From NCBI GenBank assembly GCA_964490725.1, contig CAZBDU010000053.1, positions 1-37,053 on the forward strand: a DNA stretch of 37,053 nucleotides. Direction: 5' to 3'. The stretch is from CAZBDU01 sp964490725. Lineage in GTDB: Bacteria; Spirochaetota; Spirochaetia; SZUA-6; DRHE01. A model generated the notes under the pieces. It did no database searches. It had not been told where the DNA came from and worked only from the letters and a program-made list of their open reading frames with translations. The position numbers and the translations under genes are program-made. Shown here piece by piece: positions 31,900 through 37,053 of this stretch; the first letter of the stretch is position 1, and each line of letters starts with the position of its first letter.

Positions 31900-33642
31900 G
31901 TGGCCGAACAGCTCATCCTCAAGAGCCTGCCTTTCATTCGCATCCTGCCCGCCTGGGCGCAGGAGCTCGCCTACAAGTACTGCTCCAAGACCGCGAATCT
32001 CTACGTGGTGCACGGCAACATCCGCGACTTCCTGCCCCACAAGATGAACGACGACGAGTTCAACTTCGTCAAGATCCAGGACTACATCGCCGAGGTTCTA
32101 TTCGGAAACCGGGACATCATCGCTTTCTACGATCGCTCCTCCGGGGTGAGCTTCTGCACGCCGGACATGAAGGACGACTACCTTGCCGCGAGGAGCGGCA
32201 ACGGGGAACGGGACGCGGCGCTGTCGCGGGACCCCGTCGAGGCGTTCTCCTCCCTGGAGCGCTACTTCTACCTGAACGTTCGCCACAAACGGCGCATCGT
32301 GCTGATCATCGACTACGCCGAGACGATCCTGCCCAACACGGACATCTCCCGCTACACAGACGAGGACCGGTACTGCCTGGTGACCCTCAACCGCTGGGCC
32401 AACGATCCCATTTTCACCGAAGGGGACATTTCGGTGATCCTGCTGACGGAGAACCTGGCGGACCTGAACGCCAAGCTCGTGCGCTCCCCCAGCACCATCA
32501 AGGTGAACATCCCTCTGCCGGATGAGACGGTGCGGAGCCGTTTCTTAAGCTTCATGGCCAAGCAGGGCAAGCTGCTGCTGGCCCGGGGCCTGGACCCGCG
32601 CAAGGTGGCCGGGATCACCTCGGGGCTCAACCTGGTCAACATCCACCAGCTCGCCGCGGAAAGCTATCAGGAGGACCGGGAGATCACCCTTGAGTACCTG
32701 CGGCAGAAGAAGAAGGAGATGATCGAGACCGAGGCCAGCGGCCTGCTGGAGTTCATCGAGAGCGAGTTCGACCTCTCCATGGTGAGCGGCCACGACTTCG
32801 TGAAGAAGCGCTTCCGCAGCGCCACCAAGGCCATCGCCCTGGGCAGGCTCGACGTGCTGCCCATGGGCTACCTGATCGCCGGCCCGGTAGGCACGGGGAA
32901 GAGCTTCATGGTCACCGCCTTCGCCGGGGAGATCGGCATCCCCATCGTGCGGTTCAAGAACTTTCGCTCCAAGTGGCAGGGGGTGACCGAGGCCAATCTG
33001 GAGAAGATACTCAACATCCTCAAGGCCATGGCCCCGGTGGGGGTGATGATCGACGAGGCGGACGCCTTCCTGGGCCATCGCCACCAGGAGGGGGATTCCG
33101 GGGTCTCCAACCGCATCTTCGCCCAGATCGCCTCCTTCATGGGCAACACCGACTACCGAGGCAAGATCATCTGGTTCCTGATCACCTGCCGACCGGACCT
33201 CCTGCCCATCGACCTGAAGCGGCAGGGCAGGGCGGAGGAGCACCTGGCCCTCTTCTATCCGGAGACCATCGAGGAGAAGGAGGCCCTGTACCAGACCCTG
33301 GTGCGGAAGCTGAAGCTGAAGGTGCAGAAGGTGAACATCGTGGACCTGCTGCGGCGCTACCGCTTCGATTTCTCCGGTGCGGACCTGGAGTCCATCCTTA
33401 TCCGGGCCAGGCTCCTGGCGGCGATGCACAATCACGTCATCGTCACCACCGAGGACCTGGAGGAGACCATCCGAGATTTCGTGCCTCCCTCCTATCCCCA
33501 CGAGATCGAGCTGCAGAACCTGGTGGCGGTGCTGGAGTGCACCAGCCGCGAGATGGTGCCCAAACGCTTCCAGAACCTGGAGCGTGGCCGCATCGTGAGC
33601 GAGATCCAGCAGCTCAAGGTGCTCCTGGGGGAGAAGGGATAG
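31900..33642 (+). CDS. AAA+ ATPase with degenerate N-terminal and active C-terminal module (Ycf46-like layout)
   Basis: A 580-aa cytoplasmic AAA protein. The C-terminal module is complete: Walker A GPVGTGKS (328-335), pore-like KWQGVTEANLEK, Walker B VGVMIDEAD (380-388), sensor region IIWFLITCRPD, and RQGRAEEH where Arg fingers sit, followed by a helical lid with FSGADLESI. The N-terminal half (~1-260) has the outline of a second module (RRIVLIIDYAETILP like Walker B, ISVILLTENLADL like sensor 1, SGLNLVNI) but no Walker A. This two-part layout is like Ycf46/CbbX-type AAA proteins. The start is a GTG with GGGAGGGG upstream. It follows the 1025-aa ATPase-like protein; a functional pairing of an inactive and an active ATPase is plausible but unproven. 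Confidence 0.85.
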   Translation: MAEQLILKSLPFIRILPAWAQELAYKYCSKTANLYVVHGNIRDFLPHKMNDDEFNFVKIQDYIAEVLFGNRDIIAFYDRSSGVSFCTPDMKDDYLAARSGNGERDAALSRDPVEAFSSLERYFYLNVRHKRRIVLIIDYAETILPNTDISRYTDEDRYCLVTLNRWANDPIFTEGDISVILLTENLADLNAKLVRSPSTIKVNIPLPDETVRSRFLSFMAKQGKLLLARGLDPRKVAGITSGLNLVNIHQLAAESYQEDREITLEYLRQKKKEMIETEASGLLEFIESEFDLSMVSGHDFVKKRFRSATKAIALGRLDVLPMGYLIAGPVGTGKSFMVTAFAGEIGIPIVRFKNFRSKWQGVTEANLEKILNILKAMAPVGVMIDEADAFLGHRHQEGDSGVSNRIFAQIASFMGNTDYRGKIIWFLITCRPDLLPIDLKRQGRAEEHLALFYPETIEEKEALYQTLVRKLKLKVQKVNIVDLLRRYRFDFSGADLESILIRARLLAAMHNHVIVTTEDLEETIRDFVPPSYPHEIELQNLVAVLECTSREMVPKRFQNLERGRIVSEIQQLKVLLGEKG

Positions 33643-33714
33643 CTTCCAGAGCGGCGCTGCGGCCTGCCTCCACCATGCTCCGCGGCGGGCGCAGCGGACG
33701 GCGGGCGCTTCGGC

Positions 33715-33743
33715 TTGCCAAGGGGCGGCGCTTGGGGTAGGCT
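33715..33743 (+). promoter_or_regulatory. Predicted promoter of hisB
   Basis: TTGCCA (33715-33720), a 17-bp spacer and TAGGCT (33738-33743). The leader is about 30 nt and contains GAGGTGGAG before GTG 33780. Confidence 0.5.
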
Positions 33744-33779
33744 TGGAGCGACCCAAGGGGTCCCTTCGAGGTGGAGACA

Positions 33780-34382
33780 GTGGCCGCAGAGAACAGGACA
33801 GGGCGCCTGGTCGCCTACTCCCGCAAGACCCGGGAGACGCAGATCGATCTCGAGCTGGACCCCGACCGTCCGGGCGTTCAGATCGACACCGGGGTCCCCT
33901 TCTTCGACCACATGCTTCAGGCCATGAGCTTCCACGGGCGCCTGGGGTTGAAGCTGACGGGGCGCGGCGACCTGGAGGTGGAGCCGCACCACCTGGTGGA
34001 GGACTGCGGGCTGGCCATCGGTGAAGTCCTCTGGCGGCTCCTGCAGGAGCACGGCCCGGTGGCGCGGTTCGGGCACGCGGTGGTGCCCATGGACGAGGCC
34101 CTGGCTGAGGTGGCGATCGACGTCTGCGGCAGGCCTACTCTGGTGCTGACCGGAGAGTTCCCGCAGCATCGGGTGGGCGCCTTCGACCTGATCCTGGTGC
34201 GCGAGTTTCTCACCGCCCTGGCCAGCCGGGGCCGCATCGCCCTGCACGCGGCGCTGCGGGAGGGTGTGAACAGCCACCACCTGGCGGAGGCGCTGTTCAA
34301 GGCCCTGGGACGAGCGCTGCACCAGGCCTACCGCCGGGCGGAAGAGGGAGGAATGTCCACCAAGGGGACGATCACCACCTAG
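33780..34382 (+). CDS. hisB: Imidazoleglycerol-phosphate dehydratase
   Basis: A 200-aa monofunctional HisB that dehydrates imidazole glycerol phosphate in histidine synthesis. Metal-binding signatures are DTGVPFFDHML (36-46), EPHHLVEDCGLAIG (68-81) and EGVNSHHLAEALFKALGRAL (161-180). Other family segments are VPMDEAL and GEFPQHRVGAFDLILVREF. Length is normal. Two GTG codons are possible starts (33771, 33780); I prefer 33780 because GAGGTGGAG lies 4-5 bases before it, while 33771 has no ribosome site. No other his gene is in the window, so the pathway genes are dispersed or at least split here. A hairpin followed by Ts ends the unit. Confidence 0.93.
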   Translation: MAAENRTGRLVAYSRKTRETQIDLELDPDRPGVQIDTGVPFFDHMLQAMSFHGRLGLKLTGRGDLEVEPHHLVEDCGLAIGEVLWRLLQEHGPVARFGHAVVPMDEALAEVAIDVCGRPTLVLTGEFPQHRVGAFDLILVREFLTALASRGRIALHAALREGVNSHHLAEALFKALGRALHQAYRRAEEGGMSTKGTITT

Positions 34383-34391
34383 ATCCGAGGC

Positions 34392-34414
34392 AGCGGGACG
34401 GCGGCCCGCTTTTC
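34392..34414 (+). terminator. Probable intrinsic terminator of hisB
   Basis: AGCGGG (34392-34397) and CCCGCT (34405-34410) form a 6-bp stem with a 7-nt loop, followed by TTTCT, starting 10 bases after the hisB stop. Confidence 0.5.
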
Positions 34415-34441
34415 TGCGGGACTGCCCGGAGCCTCTAGAGA

Positions 34442-34470
34442 TTGCTTTTGGGCGCTCGGGCAGCTATACT
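34442..34470 (+). promoter_or_regulatory. Predicted leaderless promoter of the two TPR genes
   Basis: TTGCTT (34442-34447), a 17-bp spacer and TATACT (34465-34470), ending 9 bases before GTG 34480 and 12 before ATG 34483. There is no Shine-Dalgarno sequence. Confidence 0.6.
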
Positions 34471-34482
34471 GGTTCTCACGTG

Positions 34483-34818
34483 ATGGACAGGGAAGAACTG
34501 GCTCGCCTCCTGCCGAAGGACGGTTTCTTCAAGGTTTCTCAGAGCAGGGCGGTCCAGATGCCCGCGGCGCAGCGGGCGGCGCTGATCCGCAAGGGCAACG
34601 CGCTGTTCAACCAGAAACAGTACGAATTGGCCAGGAGGGTATTCCTGACAGCGGGCTACTCGGACGGGCTCATCCGGCTGGGTGACCTGTACATGAAACA
34701 GAACAAGCCTTTGGACGCGTTTCGCATGTACTGGCTGGCGCCGGAGCCTAACAAGATCGACGCCCTCATGGAAGGCACGGTCGCCGTGCTGAGAAAATGG
34801 CTCAAGGAGGAGCGCTAG
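34483..34818 (+). CDS. Small TPR-like protein
   Basis: A 111-aa helical protein. A conserved-looking core runs IRKGNALFNQKQYELARRVF, then TAGYSDGLIRLGDLYMKQNK and DAFRMYWLAPEPNK, which reads as two to three TPR-like helix pairs ending in MYWLAP. I associate this pattern with spirochaetal hypothetical proteins, but no function is known to me. Start: GTG 34480 and ATG 34483 are adjacent in frame; I give the ATG. The downstream TPR gene begins 2 bases after its stop and its ribosome site lies within this gene, so the two are translationally linked. Confidence 0.75.
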   Translation: MDREELARLLPKDGFFKVSQSRAVQMPAAQRAALIRKGNALFNQKQYELARRVFLTAGYSDGLIRLGDLYMKQNKPLDAFRMYWLAPEPNKIDALMEGTVAVLRKWLKEER

Positions 34819-34820
34819 CT

Positions 34821-35915
34821 GTGGCGGAACCGCGTTCCGAAGACCCCCGCCTGGCGGCGCTCGCCGAGCTGTCCAAGGCGGGCTACCGCTACCTGAAGGA
34901 AGGGCGCCTGGAGGAGGCCAGGGAGCAGTTCGAGCAGCTGGTGAGGGAGGACCCGGAGAACAACTACGGTCTGGTGGGTCTGGGGGAGGTCTGCCGCAAG
35001 GAAGGGCAGTTCCGCAAGGCCATGGACCTGTACCAGAGCTGCCTGAAGTTTCACCCCGGCAACAGGTACGCCCTGGTGGGGCTGGCCGACTGCTACCGGG
35101 CCATGCAGGCGTACCAGAAGGCCATCGACATCTGGGAGCAGTACCTGGTGCAGGAGGACCAGGACATCACGGTGCTGACCCGGGTGGCGGACGCCTATCG
35201 AAAGGTGCGGGATTTCCAGCGCTCCCGGGAGCTGTATCTGCGGGTCCTCAAGATCGAGGCCACCAACTCCTATGCCCTCAACGGCCTGGGGCATCTGCAT
35301 TTCGACTTCAAGATGTACCGGGAGGCCGTGTCCTTCTGGGAACTGATGTACCAGGAGGACCGGACCAACATCAAGGTGCTCACCTCGCTGGGCAACTGCT
35401 ACCGCAAGCTGAAGGACTTCAAGAAGGGGCTGGTCTATTTCCAGGCGGCCCGGGAGCTGGAGGAGGACAACTTCTACGCCCTCTTCGGCCTGGCTGACTG
35501 CTACCGCGGCCTCAACCGGCCTCGCGACTCCCTTTCTGCCTGGCTCAGGATCCTGGACTTCGATCCCAAGAACAAGGTGATCCTCACCCGCGCCGGAGAC
35601 GCCTACCGCACTCTCGGCGATCCGGACAAGGCCGAAGAGCACTACCGGCGCGCGCTCAACGTCGAGTTCGACCTCTACGCGGTGCTGGGCCTGGCGCTGG
35701 TGCACAAGATGCGGGGGGACTACGCCAGGGCCATCGAGTCCCTCACCGGCCTGCTGGCCCAGAACCCCCGCAACCACCGCCTGGTCCTGGAAGTGGCGGA
35801 CTGCTACCAGAAGCTGGGCAGGAGGCGGGACGCCATCGATGCGCTGAGTCGCTTCCAGCGCCAGGGGGGCAGGCACTTCCAGGTCGTGGAGAGGCTGCGG
35901 GCGCTGAAGCGGTAG
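34821..35915 (+). CDS. TPR repeat protein
   Basis: A 364-aa protein made almost wholly of about nine to ten tetratricopeptide repeats, with repeating elements such as NNYGLVGLGEVCRKEGQF, NRYALVGLADCYRAMQAY, NSYALNGLGHLHFDFKMY and NFYALFGLADCYRGLNRP. There is no signal peptide or membrane segment, so it is cytoplasmic. TPR solenoids bind other proteins; the partner is unknown, and the small upstream protein is the first candidate. I prefer GTG 34821, which has AAGGAGG at 34804-34810, over ATG 34797, which has no ribosome site and overlaps the upstream gene by 22 bases. It ends 73 bp before the convergent maturase gene. Confidence 0.85.
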   Translation: MAEPRSEDPRLAALAELSKAGYRYLKEGRLEEAREQFEQLVREDPENNYGLVGLGEVCRKEGQFRKAMDLYQSCLKFHPGNRYALVGLADCYRAMQAYQKAIDIWEQYLVQEDQDITVLTRVADAYRKVRDFQRSRELYLRVLKIEATNSYALNGLGHLHFDFKMYREAVSFWELMYQEDRTNIKVLTSLGNCYRKLKDFKKGLVYFQAARELEEDNFYALFGLADCYRGLNRPRDSLSAWLRILDFDPKNKVILTRAGDAYRTLGDPDKAEEHYRRALNVEFDLYAVLGLALVHKMRGDYARAIESLTGLLAQNPRNHRLVLEVADCYQKLGRRRDAIDALSRFQRQGGRHFQVVERLRALKR

Positions 35916-35988
35916 CGGCCCCCGCGCCGGGCAGTCCCTGGCCGTTCTGCCTCCGCCCCAGGCGCACCTGCAGGCGTTCCGGCCCTTC

Positions 35989-36930
35989 TCAGCCGTCCCG
36001 GACGCAGCGGAATCCCAGATGCCCGGTGGCGGAATCGGGGGTATTCGAGGTGCGCGCCGCCACGCGGTAGCGGTTGCAGTAGGAGCGGTGGCAGAGGTAG
36101 GAGCCGCCCTTCATGACCCGCGCCGAGCCGGTCTGCGGCCCCCTGGGATCGTCGCGATCACCGGGATGGCGGGGGCTGAACCAGTCCGAGCACCATTCCC
36201 AGACGTTGCCGGAGGCGTTGTACAGACCGAATCCGTTCGGGGGAAAGGCGTCCACAGGGGCGGTGCCGGTGTAGCCGTCCTCCCCGCTGTTCCACCCGGG
36301 GAAGCTCCCCTGCCAGATGTTGCAGCGGTGCCGTCCTCCGGGGGTGAGCTCGTCTCCCCAGGGGTAGCGCTTCTGCTCCAGCCCGCCCCGGGCGGCGTAC
36401 TCCCACTCCGCCTCGGTGGGCAGGCGCTTGCCTGCCCAGCGGCAGTAGGCCTGCGCGTCGTACCAGCTCACGTGCACCACGGGATGGCTCATCCGTCTCT
36501 CGATTCCCGAGCCCTTGCCTTCGGGACGCCGCCAGCAGGCCCGCTCCACCGCGTACCACCAGGGAAGACCCGGGACCGCCCGCGCCTGCCCCCTGCGCAG
36601 CGCGGCCTTGGGCACGAACATCTGGAAGACGAAGGACCAGCCGTAGCGCTCGGCCTCGGTCACGTAGCCCGTGGCCTCCACGAAGCGCTGGAAATCGAGG
36701 TTGGACACCGTGGTGAGGTCGACGTAGAAGCGCGAAAGGCGGATCCGCCGCACCGGCCCCTCGCCATCCTGGGGGAATCCCTCCGGACCCTCGTAGCCCA
36801 TCAGGAACGATCCCCCGGGCAGGAGGCGCATCCCCTCCTGCGCGCCGGAAGCGCTGCCTCCTGCGGCCGCCTCGGGGCCGCTGGAACGCTCGCCGTGCCC
36901 GCCGTGAGTGCCCCTATCGTCGGTGCTCAT
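35989..36930 (-). CDS. Formylglycine-generating enzyme (sulfatase maturase)
   Basis: A 313-aa FGE-sulfatase domain protein that oxidises the active-site Cys of type I sulfatases to formylglycine using oxygen. Both catalytic cysteines are present: Cys280 and Cys285 in GGSYLCHRSYCNRYR, nearly the same as the human SUMF1 motif, followed by ARTSNTPDSATGHLGFRC. That separates it from the many FGE-fold proteins without activity. Other family stretches are LLPGGSFLMG, HPVVHVSWYDAQAYCRWAGKRLPTEAEWEYAARGG and NVWEWCSDW. The first ~33 residues are Gly/Ala/Ser-rich and no signal peptide is seen, so it should be cytoplasmic, matching the sulfatase at 21479-23053. The start ATG at 36930 lies 7 bases after a TATCCT -10 box. 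It needs oxygen. Confidence 0.93.
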   Translation of the reverse strand: MSTDDRGTHGGHGERSSGPEAAAGGSASGAQEGMRLLPGGSFLMGYEGPEGFPQDGEGPVRRIRLSRFYVDLTTVSNLDFQRFVEATGYVTEAERYGWSFVFQMFVPKAALRRGQARAVPGLPWWYAVERACWRRPEGKGSGIERRMSHPVVHVSWYDAQAYCRWAGKRLPTEAEWEYAARGGLEQKRYPWGDELTPGGRHRCNIWQGSFPGWNSGEDGYTGTAPVDAFPPNGFGLYNASGNVWEWCSDWFSPRHPGDRDDPRGPQTGSARVMKGGSYLCHRSYCNRYRVAARTSNTPDSATGHLGFRCVRDG

Positions 36931-36937
36931 GGCGTCG

Positions 36938-36966
36938 AGGATATTGCTTATGGATTTGGTAATCAA
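36938..36966 (-). promoter_or_regulatory. Predicted leaderless promoter of the maturase gene
   Basis: On the minus strand TTGATT (36961-36966), a 17-bp spacer and TATCCT (36938-36943), ending 7 bases before ATG 36930. There is no Shine-Dalgarno sequence. Confidence 0.6.
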
Positions 36967-36990
36967 CACCGCCGGCAGCGGGCGCTCCGC

Positions 36991-37046
36991 CGGCGGGGAG
37001 GCCGCCTGAGGGTCCGACCCCCGGCGGGCAGGCCGCCTGACGGTCC
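36991..37046. repeat. Two copies of a 25-bp repeat at 31-bp spacing, at the window edge
   Basis: 36991-37015 and 37022-37046 agree at 23 of 25 positions (core GGCCGCCTGA-GGTCC). More copies may lie beyond the window. It could be intergenic or part of a gene that starts outside. Confidence 0.65.
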
Positions 37047-37053
37047 CTCCGCC

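Noticed and set aside
33643..33714. Possible RNA gene or small ORF between the AAA gene and hisB
   Set aside because: No ribosome site, conserved motif or cloverleaf; only GC-rich spacer ahead of the hisB promoter.

Overview
The window is a dense, GC-rich (roughly two-thirds G+C by eye) bacterial chromosome segment from a draft assembly, as a 10-N gap at 21629-21638 shows. I call 25 protein genes. I see no rRNA, tRNA, CRISPR array, transposase or phage gene. The most likely source is a free-living, metabolically versatile spirochaete. This is inference: it rests on the N-terminus of the TctC binding protein, which follows its hydrophobic core with AEGGAESP (a style common in Spirochaeta/Sphaerochaeta/Treponema binding proteins), and on several TPR, AAA and membrane proteins of a type I associate with spirochaetes. 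No phylogenetic marker is present to settle it.

Layout. 1-1695 (minus): a Tat-signal DUF362 protein and a membrane polyferredoxin that is frameshifted and runs off the window. 1782-6697 (plus): two tandem paralogous PAS-GGDEF-EAL proteins with degenerate GGDEF sites, then a GlcD-like flavin oxidase. 6819-8168 (minus): YihY-family membrane protein. 8337-11799 (plus): CE7 esterase, a 16-Cys polyferredoxin and a tungsten-type aldehyde:ferredoxin oxidoreductase. 11796-12476 (minus): fatty acid hydroxylase-type membrane enzyme, divergent from MnmA (12585-13658). 13733-14344 (minus): Mn-type superoxide dismutase. 14594-15490 (plus): secreted TPR protein. 15501-23053 (minus): a catabolic and uptake cluster of sulfatase, DUF3604 PHP-like protein, enolase-superfamily enzyme and TctC-TctB-TctA transporter. 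23165-27189 (minus): a DinB operon headed by a multi-TM protein with a degenerate M28 peptidase domain. 27263-35915: nitroreductase, then a signalling-like block (HATPase and PilZ on minus; a 1025-aa ATPase-like/TPR protein, a Ycf46-like AAA protein, HisB and two TPR proteins on plus). 35989-36930 (minus): a true formylglycine-generating enzyme, the maturase expected for the Cys-type sulfatase.

How the parts may work together. The sulfatase, its maturase, the DUF3604 protein, the enolase-superfamily enzyme and the tripartite tricarboxylate transporter suggest uptake and breakdown of a sulfated carboxylated compound whose identity I cannot read from sequence. The EAL proteins and the PilZ protein suggest c-di-GMP signalling.

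The most striking genome-level pattern is regulatory. About ten genes have a sigma70-like -35/-10 pair with 17-18 bp spacing whose -10 box ends only 6-13 bases before the start codon, with no Shine-Dalgarno sequence. That predicts widespread leaderless transcription. At 27221-27226 one palindromic TTGCAA appears to serve as the -35 box of two divergent leaderless promoters.
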